DNA of 64,000 nt, taken from positions 248,001 to 312,000 of the forward strand of contig JAFBJZ010000861.1 in NCBI GenBank assembly GCA_016785225.1. Reading direction: 5' to 3'. The translations under genes were made by a program, and so were the position numbers. Positions 12,201 through 24,900 of the stretch are shown one piece after another (the stretch's first letter is position 1; every line of letters starts with the position of its first letter). Source of the stretch: Psettodes erumei (taxonomy: Eukaryota > Chordata > Actinopteri > Pleuronectiformes > Psettodidae). Under the pieces are notes generated by a model. That model was not told the DNA's origin. It searched no databases and saw only the letters and a list, made by a program, of their open reading frames with translations.

Positions 12201-15200
12201 GCGAGAGTGAGAGTCTGCACCTTGAATACTACTGTAATCCTTTGTTACCAAAGGATAGACCAGGATCATTTTAACTAATGCCAGCATGAACTGCAAATGG
12301 AGCCATTCCATTCTCTCCTCGTGATGCAGGGCTTTGCATATGTCAACGTGAGTTTCAAAACCACTTGTACCACCTACCCAAATGTATGCGAAGGCTTGTG
12401 AGTATGACCAGGAAGGTCAGTGCTCCTTCAAGCATCGGCCTCTCCTGCTCAGAGTCCAACACGGCATTCTGATGCTGTGACGCCATGGTCAACAGGTCGA
12501 CCACTTTGAACCTGCGTGGCAGACGACATCGCGTGAAATGCAGGCGCTCCCGCAAATCGGTTGCGTGGGTTAAAACCGGCTTTACGCAGACGCAAGAAAG
12601 CGATGCTCAAGAGATGGCTCACCTCTCGAAGACACTGGAGATGAAGTAGTCGGGATCTAGCCGTGATGCGCAAACCTACGGAACAAAAAAAGCATGGGTA
12701 AAAAGGTTTTAAATGGGAGCCAAAAGAAAATGCAATAAAAAGTGAGCATTGTTATGCGATCCGGAAATCCTAACCTGGAGCAGAAAGATGTCTGGGTCGA
12801 TCATGGAGTTGCAGAAGTGAGACTGCACGTAGGTCATAGCCTGCCCCTTGATCTGCAGCCCATTCCTGACCCACATGTTGCTGTGGATCTCCGACAGGCA
12901 CGCCTGCACCCATACGAAACATTTTTGTTTCATTAACATATGGCTACAGGCATATGCGGGTCATTTCAAATTGTCTGTTAATTGGATCTTTAGTGGTATA
13001 CCTGGATTTGGAGAGGATGCACCATGATCTTCATCAGCATCTCTTGGTCGGGCAGGAGGCTGTCCAGGTCCAGGCCTTGGCACTTCACAGCCTGAGGATT
13101 TCCAACCAAACAATTCAATTTAAAACACATAAAAACAACATAAGTGCCCTGCACAGTCATTCCTTAAGAGATGAGAGCCTCTCACATACCTTACTGAGGA
13201 ACATGGCATAGTAGCGGTGAAGAGGCAGGTGAAACGTCACTTGATTTGGAGCAGGCTATGAGAGACAGGCAAGTCATGAGAAACAGGGAAGAGGACTGCT
13301 CGTTTGCAGAGTCAGCACTTTGTTATTTCAATTTACCTCATCGATGAAGCCGATGGCGTCAAACCAGATCTGAAGGGTCTCCAAACAGTAGCGAACCACA
13401 GTTTTAGTATACTCCTGAGTCTCCTGTTGACAGACAATTTAACTTGTTCAAAATTCATACAGGCTTTTACAGTCGGCGCGGGATGCTCGAGATGCGTGCT
13501 CCGCTTGCCGAGGAGCTGTGCGCGAGGACAGGACTTACTTTGACTTTGCAGTGCGTTAAGAGACCCCACATTGGTTGTGCGCAGGCCTCAAGCTCTGCTG
13601 CAAACGCTGCATAGTATGTCTGAGACTCAAATTCCACATGTTCATTCAGCTCCCGCTTATTCAGGTTCATCCCTGTCACAGCAGGAGACAGTTCAAAAAC
13701 GTTACACAGTCAATGAATGTTACAGGATTCTTGATATGAACTTCATGCTAGCATTTTGTCTGCTTGTTCTTCTGTATTTCAGTGGAGAACCGTTGACCTC
13801 TGAAAGCATTTACATTCATGCATGTATCAAGATGCAGGCATCAGTAGATATTCGTTTATTGACAAATTAATTTGCGTACTCCTTCATTTGCAAAACATGC
13901 CGGAAGAAAGTCAGATCATCTCTGTCAAACAGGAGCATTAGATGCAAAAGTAGTGCAGCAGACACTCTGTAATGGTGACACTGTGCACATAACCTCTGCA
14001 AGAGGATACTCAAGCCCACTGTGCAAGGGTGAGTGTTATTTTTAGGGTGGTGGTAGAGTACCACACGGCAGACGAGCAGCACTCGCCACACACCCCACAA
14101 CTCGCTTTTTCTATCAGGCGTTATTTTTAGCAGAGGGCAGACGAAGTCGGCCTTTGTCTTGATTAAGCACATTGTTGGTATATATAGTCTGACCGAAAAT
14201 CACTGCGGCGAGCTATGATTTCAGTCAACTGTTGTGTTTGACCTTGTGGCGCTCGCATCACAAACGGCGGAAATATCATACTGACAGAAAAGAGTTTGGA
14301 TAATGGCGAAACCACTGGAGTATCTGCGTAAATGTGCGTATTGTGAAGTGTTTCATCCTGCTCAGGTTGCAAAAAAGAAAAAAGTCGACGACACGGAAGC
14401 GCTGTTAATTTGCCAGTTACCAATTAAATCCCAACTTACCCTGGAAAAACGACACGAAGCTCATCCACAGCATCAACAATGAATGGTCCTCCAGGAACTT
14501 TTTTGCTACACTTTGGTGTGAGAGGATGTTAATGAAATCACTGACTAATGGCCAGTAGGTGTTGTTCTTCAGCAGTGCCTCGCTGCAGTTCACCACAACA
14601 TGGCGACTGTTCTCCTCATCTAAAAGAGGGGAGAAACAAATAAAAAGGAACAGAAGAACACATGTTGGGAGTTATTTAGAGGCAATTCATCAAAAGAATC
14701 CAACAAATATGTGGAGAAAAACATGAGAGACGCCCAAGTTACAACACCTGGCTGCCAGAAAAAGGGCAACAATGTGAGGATTCAAAATAAAGGCTTCAGT
14801 CAAATGAAAAAAATCCAGGCTCATTTCACTCGGAGCCAGAAATAATGAGAGGCCAGAGAGAAGAAACATCTGTGCATTTTTTTCTTCTGCAATGTGCAGG
14901 ATCAGAAATACAAGCACAATCAACAGCCTCATTTTGTTCTTCTCAACGCAATTCCATTTTTTTCCTCTTTGTTCATATATCACCAGTATGTGTACGACCA
15001 CAGACGTGCAGGCTTTATGAATACAGAGCTAATGATGTGCCACAAAAACACGACGACCACCTGTTAGGGTGTCATCAGTGCCTCCTGGCCCCATCCATAT
15101 CACGGGATCTTTGGAGTCGGTGCATACAATTTGATAGTTTGTGATACGAGTACAATCCTTAAATGTTCCGTTTGGCAAAGCATCGGCTTCAACGCGCACC

Positions 15201-18200
15201 CTGCCAGAGCGGCGGCGCGGTGACCTAAACCGAGCATCGCCGCGACCGCCTGCTTCGTTCTATTTGAAGTGCGACGGGGCGCGCCAGAAGCCGACCCGCG
15301 CGGGGAAAAGCTCACCTTGAAGTTCGCTTTTAATAAGGCAGCTCTCCATCATGTAGAGGAGGACTGTGACCATGATGTCCAGCAGCTGGCACTCCTCTGT
15401 GACGTGGCGAGCCAGCTCCTCGTTGCTGAACAGCTGCACGCTGATATGTACGATGCGGTTGGACATGGTGTCCGACTCGTGGCTTTTCATCAGCGTTTTC
15501 ATGATGAACGCGTAGTGCTGGACGAACGTTTTTGTAAAAGTGATCTGGCAGGGAGTAAGAAAAAAAACAAAACAAAACGAGTTAAGCTTACCATTGCAGC
15601 ATTAAAGAGGAGTCTTCACTTTGCTTTCAAAACATAACAGATATGAAAACCATTTCCTCAATCAACCGAGAGTTGATGTTACGAATCTAAAAGGGGAAAC
15701 CAGAGCGAGATTCGATTTTTAAATACTTGCGAACAAATACAAATAATTAAAGACGTACCTTGTAATCCTGATCTGGCAGCATGTTGAGTAAGAAGGTGAC
15801 CATCTTCTGAGGAAACTCGTATTTTATTGTCCAAAAGAGCATCTCCTCCAGAAAGCATTTATGCTTTAGAGATTCAATAATACTCGGGTCTGAGGGCAGA
15901 AAAGAGGCATAATGAAATCAGTGGTTTGTGTAACACATGCTGATGCATTACATTTTATTGGCATTTACCTTTGGTACTGCTACTCAGCTTGACCCTCTTC
16001 CTCTGACCAACAGACTGCCCAGCATCTTGATCTTCCTGGAAGGAAAACAAAAAATAATAAAAAATGTTTGTCTAGTCTAAACTTAACTTAATTTTCTGTG
16101 TTTGATTCTAACACAAACCTCTTTACTCGACTCATCTGGGCTCCCTGGTGCAGTGGTGCCTAAAAAAAAAACAAAACGTAGCTATTAGATGCATATTAAC
16201 CCATTGCATAAACACATGCACATTCCTGAGGTATGAAAGCTTACAGAACTAACAATTTGTTCATGGAGCCGCATTCAGCGTTGGTTAAAATAACTCTTTC
16301 ACAATCATTTATGATAAGATTAATCCCCCTATCAGTATTCATTTTCTTTTCCGTTTCAGAGATGATTTTTATTTGTTTATCTTTAAATAACATCATATAT
16401 GATGACCATTATCTGACATGTAGCACAAAGATAAATGCAAATTTATGACTGTGGTGTTTTGAAAGACAGAGTTTGAGTAATTCAGTGCCAAACGTTTATT
16501 GCTTTTTTTGATTTATTTAACATTAAGCGCAGGGGAATTATATTTCAATCCATGTTTGCTTAATGTTAAATGGATGAAACAGGATTTCAAAACAGCTTTC
16601 GAAGCCATTATGAAAGGCTGACAGTTGGTTCGTGAAAATGTGCCTCACGTCGAGTGTTACAGTTATCTTACCCAACAGGACCATTGCTCCCGCACCTCCT
16701 TCAGCACCGACAGTGACATCAGCAGCAGCACCTTGGGCTTTCTCATCCACAGACACCAGACCTGAATTCTTCAACGCTGACAAATACTTGTCGTAGTTCT
16801 TTTTAGCGTACAAATTCTCCTCTTGGCCTGCAACAGCGAAGCAAACCATGGCGCACTGTAACAACAACGACTACTGTAATGCCGAAATCTCAAGATGAAG
16901 AAAACTTTATTAGCAGTGAAAGTTCAGAAATTCAGTTTAAAGAGACCTGGAACGGGCATTCAGCTACAGAATGCCGGGCTTAGAGGAAGATATGGACCAA
17001 AGGTTTCTCCTCTTATTTCCCTGTATTTTACATGTGACACTAAATTTTTGTCTATGTCACTCTCGTATTTCAAGCTTTGCAGTTTTATAAGTGTGTAAAC
17101 AGGTGAAGCAGAATCTGCCTTTTCCTCGTGAGCAGTTGTTCTACTGCAGCAGCAACAGACGAGAATAAGGAAACAACAGCACAGTAACCCTAAGGCCGCC
17201 AAGAGTCAAACTACTAACATTTTGGGACAGGGTAATCCTTGATAATTATCATCCAATGCTGTTCTGGCACAAACTCTAGTTTAGATATTTACCCATGCTC
17301 AACTCCTTGAATGTTTGCTGATTGGTCAAGATCTTTGTCAGCACGGTCCTCATTGCCCCTCCCATCTTCGTGAGCTCCTCCAGGAAGGAGATCTGAGGCT
17401 CCAGCTGCTGCAGGACCTTCTGTAGATCTCTCTCAGTTGAGGTGTCTGGTAAAGCAAGATAACAGAGCAAACATGAGCCACGAGCCTCGGTACTTTGCGA
17501 ACCTAAAGGTGGATGTAAACAGTTGTATAACACCAGTTTATTACGCATCAGGAGAGCAGCGCCGTATGACTAGAAAGCGCTTCAAGAGCACAGACCTCTG
17601 TCAGAGCTCAGCATGGATATGACTCAAAATATGAAATTTTGCCCTGTCTCGTAATGGTGAATCATCATTACAAATTTCCTGGTGATGCAGATCAGTCGTG
17701 ACATTTAACTGTTTCTAAGTCAGACCAAGAGTGACCTCTGGTAGAAAGTTCATGTAACCCCCCCCTTATCTTTTCACTTAATCTTGTGAACAAACAAACA
17801 GACTGAGCCAAACACATAATCTCCCTGACAGAGGTAAAAATGTCAAAATCAAAATGACAGCAACATATGACTTTAAACATTTGGTACCTGGTTTCTGAAA
17901 GATGCTGCCACATTTAAAGTCGCTCTTTAGTTACAGCTTTGTTGTGAATTGGTCAGGGAGTATATTAATCCCAAATCTTTAAGATTTTTCACCTGGCTCC
18001 GTGTATCCATCCCTCAGATACTGTATGATACACAGGATAAAGCGAGGAAGAACCATCTCAGACATCAAGAGAAGGTCTCGAGGTATTGAGGGGATATTCT
18101 CCCCTGTTCTCAACCGATGCCGTCGGCAAAATCTGTAAAATAAATTAACAAAGGTTAATGTTGCAGACCTCTCGCAATCAAAAGTAGCCATTACTCTTTC

Positions 18201-19531
18201 TTTTTCATTCATTTGATTTGAATTCATCAACAGAAATAAATTAACCTTTGTTTATTTTTATACACGTAACACTCGTCATTATATAAAAGGCGTAACGTTT
18301 AATACTGGATTAGGTTAAAAATGGTTTGGATCCAGTGAGGACTCCAGGATAAGGAAACGTGAGGTATTTTTCTGTTCTGTTCTATTTTACTCTGACAATA
18401 CGGATTCATTGCAACACACATACTGCTCATATTGCTCAAGACTACACATTATTTGATAGAGAAATCAGTGGGCTGCAAAGTTAGTCTGTCTTACTGTCAT
18501 ACTGACTGAATCTGATATGACACTATTCTGGCTCTCAAAAAAAAAAAAAACCCTGTGACAGTAGTTTGATTCCAACTCTTTCATACAACATATAAAGAGG
18601 AAACACTGTCAAAAAAATGGCGATGCAATGGTCAGCCAGTTATGCACTTTGCAGTTTGCCCACCAACAACAGTTAGATGCACTTCAGAGAACTGCAGCTG
18701 TGACTGCAGGTAGAAAGCAGTCTTTAACATGAGAAAATTGAGGCTTGTGCGTGTGTCACGATATTATTATATTGATCTGTCGTAACCTCCGCTTACAGCA
18801 GCGAGCGTGACAATTGCTGTTATGGTTAGAAAGGCTGGCTAACCCTCCAGACACAGCTGCCAGATCGAGGGTTTGCTATTAACAAATGACAGGAGCTTCG
18901 TAATATTCAAAACGGTTGCTGTTGCAGTAATTCGTACGCGTATATCAGACAGAATCATCTTGAGGGCGACAACGAAAACGCAGATGAATAAATGTGATGA
19001 AACAAGTTGAAACGTTTCCCTCCGAGACCTGTCAGAGCGATACGAGCTAAACCGTTAGTTAGCCTAGCAGCTTAGCGAGTAGCTAGCTTGGACTTACCCA
19101 CTCTCTCGCATGACATTACTGTCTCCACAGTCACAGGCCCCGCCAGCCTGGCTCCTGAACATGTTGAAATCATGGCCTGTGTGGTCTCCGTTATTGAAAC
19201 ACTCGGCACACAGTGACATGCACGGCGAGATGCCACAGGTCCGGCATCGATATGCCACGAAATTAGCGGTCCAAACCAAGCCGCACAGAGTCGCGTTGTC
19301 ATAGGACCGGACGGTTTTGCAGAACTCCTCGAAACCTTCGCCTCCTGCAACGAGACATTTACACCAGTCAAGAGCCTCTCTGTCCGCCGCAGGTTTTTCG
19401 GGATTTAGCACAGCGTCGAGCAGCTCCTGAAGTTGTCGGACACCAGAGCTATTGTCAGTCCGGTTTAAGTCTGCCTTCAAGTGGGCGGCAATGGTCTTCT
19501 TGTCCCGGCGTAGCAGTGACGCCGCCATCAT
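280..19531 (-). CDS. ubr3: E3 ubiquitin-protein ligase UBR3 (partial, 3' end off the window)
   Basis: RING-type E3 ligase of the UBR family. Exons: 19098-19531, 17993-18132, 17293-17445, 16672-16827, 16119-16159, 15969-16035, 15759-15889, 15316-15544, 14440-14619, 13539-13672, 13337-13423, 13190-13255, 13002-13091, 12775-12903, 12623-12675, 12378-12511, 12097-12182, 11852-11993, 10822-10917, 9632-9773, 9132-9236, 8876-9046, 6632-7077, 5442-5530, 3041-3190, 1990-2123, 1527-1622, 983-1183, 280-416. They code for about 1,406 residues; roughly the last 400 of a family length near 1,890 lie off the left edge. The UBR zinc finger (residues ~83-150; CRTCG, CAECF, CDCGDSN) spans exons 1-2. The RING-H2 (YDCVICGQSG, CGHTLHIDCH, FTCPLCRQ) spans exons 25-28. 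The start is the ATG pair at 19531/19528; the frame upstream opens only with GTG. All junctions keep frame except exon 18 to 19, where one base is missing. Intron 1-279 lies left of the last exon seen. Confidence 0.95.
3191..5441 (-). other. Largest ubr3 intron seen (intron 24)
   Basis: 2.25 kb between exons 25 and 24. It holds the A28-GAC-T19 inverted repeat, followed by a GC-rich segment at about 4500-4830. That segment contains an open plus-strand frame, but it resembles no protein I know and has no splice partners. Confidence 0.6.
4438..4487. repeat. A-run / T-run inverted repeat (A28-GAC-T19) in ubr3 intron 24
   Basis: A run of 28 A, the three bases GAC, then 19 T. The two arms are perfectly complementary, so the transcript or single strand could form a long A-U hairpin with a 3-nt loop. 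Confidence 0.9.
5533..5555. repeat. (GAAA)n microsatellite next to the ubr3 exon 24 acceptor
   Basis: Five to six GAAA units on the plus strand. On the transcribed strand they read TTTC repeats running straight into the CAG of the exon 24 3' splice site (5530/5531), so the microsatellite is the polypyrimidine tract. Confidence 0.85.
5715..5730. repeat. (AT)8 microsatellite
   Basis: Eight AT units inside a ubr3 intron. No link to a feature was seen. Confidence 0.85.
7078..8875 (-). other. Large ubr3 intron 22
   Basis: 1.8 kb between exons 23 and 22. Apart from the diverged repeat at 8335-8520 and short A runs (for example 7677-7691), I see no exon, RNA gene or regulatory motif that I can support. 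Confidence 0.6.
8335..8520 (+). repeat. Diverged percomorph interspersed repeat in ubr3 intron 22
   Basis: The stretch contains TTTAGCTTAGCTTGGC, AAAGTCTGGAAAC, CTCTAAAGCTCACTAATC and later AAAGCCAAAGTG in the order I remember from a very common, non-coding percomorph repeat. The middle is shortened and the copy is clearly old. Edges are approximate. Confidence 0.5.
9109..9127. repeat. (CGG)n run beside the ubr3 exon 21 donor
   Basis: About six CGG units on the plus strand (CCG on the transcript), beginning immediately after the GTGAG of the exon 21 5' splice site at 9131/9132. Confidence 0.8.
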
Positions 19532-20155
19532 GCACTCTGGCTTGTTGTCCACAAATTTATTTTTGTTGTCTTGTTTCCATGTTCTCGGGGTTTCTCGCGA
19601 TACGGCTCGTTACGTCGTTGTTGGCTGACGGACTTCCAACACGCCCGGTGTATATTGAATAAAAATAAATATAATTTAAGCGTTTGATCCCGCTGAGCGT
19701 CTTGGGTAACTGATTCAGCAGACTCCGAGATAGTATGCTTGTTTAAAGAATCCGGTCCGCGCACTGTCATCTCGGGGCTGTTTTGTTTTCTTGTTTCTAG
19801 GCAACTGATAACCTCATTTGGGACCGTCCCACCAACAACACCATAATCATCATCACACTCATAAAGATGAAATATATCTTACTGCTTCCATACAACACAG
19901 TGCTATGTGTATATCACCAGTAGTTAATATCGATTAAATCACCAATTCGTCTAATGCCCAAATGATTGTTTATTTTATTATTTGATTTTGAGCGAAGGGA
20001 GGAACTACTATGACGCGTACCGGGTCAGAGACGGGTTGTTTTGGATGCTGCACACTGCCCTGCGGAAGTCCTGTCCTACCATGCTCAAAATATACATTCA
20101 GCGATTATATTTAAATGCTATCTTTTGAAACAGGTTTGGGACACGGTCGCTGGTG
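19532..20155. promoter_or_regulatory. Bidirectional promoter region between ubr3 and mettl5
   Basis: The two start codons face away from each other and are 624 bp apart (ubr3 at 19531, mettl5 at 20156). The interval must hold both 5' UTRs and both promoters. CpGs are present near the ubr3 start and around 20000-20040. I see no convincing TATA box. A possible 3' splice site just before 20134 suggests mettl5 may have a 5' UTR intron, but no partner donor was fixed. Confidence 0.6.
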
Positions 20156-21860
20156 ATGAAACTCAAAGAGTTAGAGAGCTGCCTGCAGCAAGTGGACGCA
20201 TTTGAAGAACCAAAAATCCTTCTCGAGCAATATCCAACCAGTCCTCATATTGCAGGTGCGAAGAGATAACGTGTGATTATTTTTGAAGACTTTTTGTGGA
20301 TAACGCTCGTCGTTCTCAACAACTTTCTTTATTTTTCCTCCCACACAGCATGTATGCTTTACACAATCCACAATACATTTGATGACATTGATGGGAAACT
20401 AGTGGCAGATCTGGGATGCGGCTGTGGCGTCCTCAGCATCGGGGCTGCGATGCTTGATGCGGGGTAAGAGCGTCAGACCGTCCTCGTTAAACGGTTTAGC
20501 CCCCTTCCTGGTTTTCTCACCCCATACTATATCCTCGCAGTTTGTGTGTTGGATTCGACATCGACGACGACGCCCTGGACATCTTCAGGAGAAATGCAGA
20601 GGAATTTGAGATTTCTAATGTGGATCTGGTCCAGTGTGACCTGTGTTCTCTGGAGCCAGATGCCTATGCCAAAAAGTTTGACACTGTAATAATGAATCCA
20701 CCATTTGGGACAAAACACAACCAAGGTGAGTACTCAATTTCTATGTGCTGCATAAGTGATCCAATATTTTAAATCCATAAAAGTTGGGGGACTTCTGAAA
20801 GACAGAAACTGGTAATCAACTTCCACATGATTTGAACAAGACATAGGAAAGCTCCCTACAAAAGATTTTCTTTATATGTTGTCAGAGGCAGAGAAACTCC
20901 CCTAATTATGGGTCATCTTTTCTGTGCCCCTTAAACTCTTAAGTGTAGCTCTGTCATGTCAGGTAGTTTTACAGTGTTTGTATTCTTTATTCAAGGAATG
21001 GACATGAAGTTCCTAAAGGCTGCTTTAACAATGGCGAAAACAGCAGTGTACTCGCTACATAAAACATCAACACGAGAGGTAAGTTCAGTATCCTCAGCAG
21101 TTAACCATTTCCTTTCAATGACAAGGTCAATACTAAAACCTATGGCAAATTGCCCCATTTTAATGACTTCACAAGCCTCATGTCTACATCTCTGACATTA
21201 ATAATCTCTTATGATTTCAGCACATACAAAAGAAGGCCAAGGACTGGGGAGTAAAGATGGAAGTGATAGCAGGTAAGAAAAACACAATACACATTCTTTA
21301 CAGTTAAAATATTTGAAGTCTGACACGATATGCTTTCTTTACAGAACTCAGATACGATTTGCCAGCATCCTACAAGTTCCACAAAAAGAAATCAGTAAGT
21401 TCATATGCTGCATCACAACAGCCCCAGACAATACAATTTGCAGCAGATTTCTCAAGCTCAAAAAAACAAAAAAAAAAACAAATTAAAAGTTTAATTTTTA
21501 GAAATGGTTTATTTGCTATTCACATAGGCAAACTTAAAAAAATAGCAAAGCAGATGTTCTCATCACTCAATGTATGAAGTCTATAAGGTAAAAAGAAAAA
21601 AGAAAAAAACCCACAGTGACACATTCTAGATGTCACACACGTCTTACAAAACCAACTAAAATGTCCCAGTGAAATTAAATTACTGTCTTTTACGTTGAAT
21701 ATGATAAAATCAAAACATCAAAAGAAACATAGGTACACATTTAATGTGGGAGGCACAATATAATACAGGAACTTAAAAGGCTGAAAACTGATGCCAAGCA
21801 TTGCAAATTGTTCTCTAGGTTGACATCCAGGTGGATTTCCTACGGTTCTCCAAAGCCTGA
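20156..21860 (+). CDS. mettl5: 18S rRNA N6-adenosine methyltransferase METTL5
   Basis: Exons 20156-20255, 20349-20463, 20541-20725, 20996-21078, 21221-21272, 21345-21394, 21819-21860; 627 nt, 208 residues, in frame throughout. In vertebrates METTL5, stabilised by TRMT112, makes the single m6A in 18S rRNA. The SAM-binding loop DLGCGCG (residues ~54-60), an acidic FDIDDD strand end (~78-82) and the catalytic NPPF motif (124-127) are all present, and the protein ends VDIQVDFLRFSKA. Length matches the human enzyme (209 aa). It is head to head with ubr3 and tail to tail with ssb. The last coding exon is only 42 nt and lies inside the probable ssb 3' UTR on the opposite strand. A poly(A) signal follows at 21913. 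Confidence 0.96.
21508..21513 (-). terminator. Candidate poly(A) signal of ssb inside the last mettl5 intron
   Basis: The plus strand reads TTTATT, i.e. AATAAA on the minus strand, 460 bp beyond the ssb stop codon. It is the first canonical signal I found downstream of ssb. If used, the ssb 3' UTR would run antisense across the whole last mettl5 exon. Confidence 0.45.
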
Positions 21861-21912
21861 AGCTTTCACCGGAATGGTCATAGTTGTCTCTGCATTTTTT
21901 TCCAATGTTTAT

Positions 21913-21918
21913 AATAAA
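21913..21918 (+). terminator. Poly(A) signal of mettl5 (AATAAA)
   Basis: AATAAA lies 53 bp after the mettl5 stop codon and is followed by an A-rich tract. It is only 55 bp from the ssb stop codon on the other strand, so cleavage here leaves mettl5 with a very short 3' UTR. Confidence 0.6.
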
Positions 21919-21972
21919 TGTTTTCACAAAAAAGGAAAAAAAAAAAAAAAAAATCTGCGTGTGAGCTCATGA

Positions 21973-24900
21973 CTAAGATCCATTTTCAGTTTTGGGAACC
22001 TTTGCTGCGGGACCATCTGCGTCTTCTAGCTCTCTCTTTGGGGCTGCAGGTGCTGAAGAAGAAGCACAAAATGCATAAGAAACGGTCAAAATGTTAGTGT
22101 CGACATATATCTTACCATGAAACCAAACTATGAAGCACTAAAAAGGGGCTGAACTTACCATCCTCCTCCTCCTCGTCACTGTCAAATTTCTTCTTTTTGC
22201 CTTGGTACTGAGTTTTGCCTTGATCTCTGCCACCTCTTCCCCTTCGTCCTCCTCTTCCTCTGCCGCCCGATCTTCCTCTGCCCCCTTCAGGGCACACAAG
22301 GTGCATCAGTAATAATGAATACTGTATATTTATCTAACATGATGTATTGATTTATGAATAATTTGGTTTGAAAATGGTATTTACCTCTGCCTTTAAACCT
22401 GCTGTGCGACTCTTGCTGGGCTTCAATGATCTTCTTCAGTACTTCCCTCTCCTCGTCTCCCTCAAGCACCTGCCACTTAACAGTGTTGTTCTTGATTTTC
22501 AACTCCCCGCCATTTGCCTCCTTGGCATTGTCGAACGCCTCCTTGGCAATTCCGTCGAAAAGGAGGGTTCCCTTGTAGGAAGTAAAAAAAAAAAAAAAAT
22601 TTTAACCTCAGATCTTTGTGCCCTGAGTTCAAGACTTGGCAGGCTGGGGATTTCATTTACCTCTTTGGCCCCTCGTGTAAAGTCGACCCACTTTATCTTT
22701 CCGTGCCCAGAGAACAAATCGTGAAAGTCTTCTCTTGAAACATCTTCGAGCTCTCCTGAAAATTTCAACAAGCATCCGGTCTTTTCATCCAAAAGCAGAC
22801 CCTGCAAGACGAATGGCAAGTTATTAAGGCGAACATATCCTCTATGTATGAACCCATCCCAGTCACAGAACGTGAGGTGGTAAACACTGGGGCTCTCACC
22901 ATTTCTTTCTCTTCTGCATGTTTCTGCTGTTGCTCCTTGTCTCTAAATAATAGATTTTTGAAGAAAAGCATAAATATTTTTTGGGCAGTTTTTGACAAAT
23001 ATGCAGCATGTTTTTAGGACAAAGAGGAATTGCTTTTGTACTCACTGTTTAGCTTTTGCTTTTGTCTCTGCTCTGTGTTGTTTTCGCTCCTCTGCTTTCT
23101 TTGCATGGTAGGCTTCCCTGAAAGCAGAATGGTAGTTCGATGATTACTGTATACGATAAATGTTTAGAAATGTGTACATCTCTGGGCATGTCGTGAATTC
23201 AAACTTAACACTTTAGCAAATTTGAGTGCAGGTAATCTATCTGCTTAATTTCTGAAAAAGAATACGAAAGTCCCCACAACATCCAAAAATGACTAAAAAC
23301 ACCACTTCCATTATCAGCTTCCAAAACGCATCTGATAGGATGCTGAGAGGTCAAAGGTCAACAAAGCTCTTGGATTGGTTTTATTTAGTCTGATAAACGA
23401 GAAGGGGTTTGTACCCCTTTCAGATCTTGCGCAAATTCCTTTAATCAAGCAGCGACACAACTTACCTGGATAACACCAGCAACTCATTGTCTTTGAATGA
23501 TTTTACGTCTGAACGTTCTAGGAACTGCTTCGATGACTCTTCTGTATCCAAACAGATGAACACTGATCCCTGTGAGGACAGGAGAATAATTTTATTAAAA
23601 AAAAGATCTCCCCCAAAACGCAGGTCAAACACAGGAATGATACTAAATATACAAATTTTACCTTGAACTGCCTTTGCAGGTTTCTCCTCATCTGAATGTT
23701 TTCTATGGGACCTTTCCCGTTCAACCACTCCTGAATCTCATCAAGGGTCGTTTGGAGAGGAAAACCTTTCTAGATGACAAAAGATAAAACATTTCAGCTA
23801 CCTGACAGAGCAGCAGCAAACGGCAAGATGTAAGGTTTTAAAAATACTGGACCATAAAAGTAACAGCAGAAGACGTGAACGAAACCACAATATGAAATAC
23901 GAAAGCGTGCAACACATTTTGGCAACGCATTAAATGAAGATACAACGTGACGTGAAAGAAAGATATGCATTTATGTGAATTAAGAGCAAATTCAGTTTCT
24001 TGCGATGCAACTGCTTTATATGGATGATGCAATGAAAATATAAGCAGCATACTGAAACTGCAAAAGACATTTTTCTTTGTGAGAGTTTTAAACTGTGTGC
24101 ATGAGATTCAGAAAACTTACAATATACACAGATTTGTTTTTAAGAGCATCCATGTACTCATCATTCAGTTCCGGTAAGGGTTTGTTTGGAGACCTCCTGA
24201 TTTTTGTCTTGTCTTCACTGACTTCCAAGAGGCCAGTCTTTGATTTCTGGAGAGCTGCGACGATGACGCTGCTCTCCGTGGTTAATGATTTAAGTCTGGG
24301 AAGAGAATATAAATGGATCAAGCACCGTGAGCAGGGAGGAAAGAGATCATTCAGGCACAATCCTGCTGTAACGGCATGTGTAAATACTTGTGATGCTACA
24401 TAAGACTTATCATCTGATTGCAGCGACATAGCCAGGGACACCGCTTGTGACTGAATTACTGGTCCACTGCTCTTCAAAGAATCAGGCTTGATAAAAAAAA
24501 AAAAACAAGGGTGCTGACTCACGCCAATGTCTGGCTGCAACAAATTCCAAATATGCAACCAGTTGTGCGGGGTTGTTAATAGCAAAAGTCTCAGAGTCTC
24601 TGTTTTTGTGTGCGCATGGTGTGGCTCAATGTAACTATACTTTGGGGACAGGGTGAGGCCTTGCACTAATTTTGGCCTGATTGTCATGAGTCATCACCAT
24701 CTTTCTTTTCTTGCTCAGTCACACAGCCTTCCATTTTCTTGTCCTCCCGCCAGCTGACTGAAAACTTCGCCACCTGACCATTATTTTTGAGCCATTGCTT
24801 TCAGCTGATTTCTCCCCTATCTTGTTACTGAAGCATCTCTGCCCGGTTCATTGATGCTGTGCCGGTAAGACCCAAAAAAGTGACGTCCAAGCAAATATTT

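Noticed and set aside
19532..19552. ubr3 start seven codons upstream
   Set aside because: That codon is GTG, not ATG. The first ATG in frame is at 19531.
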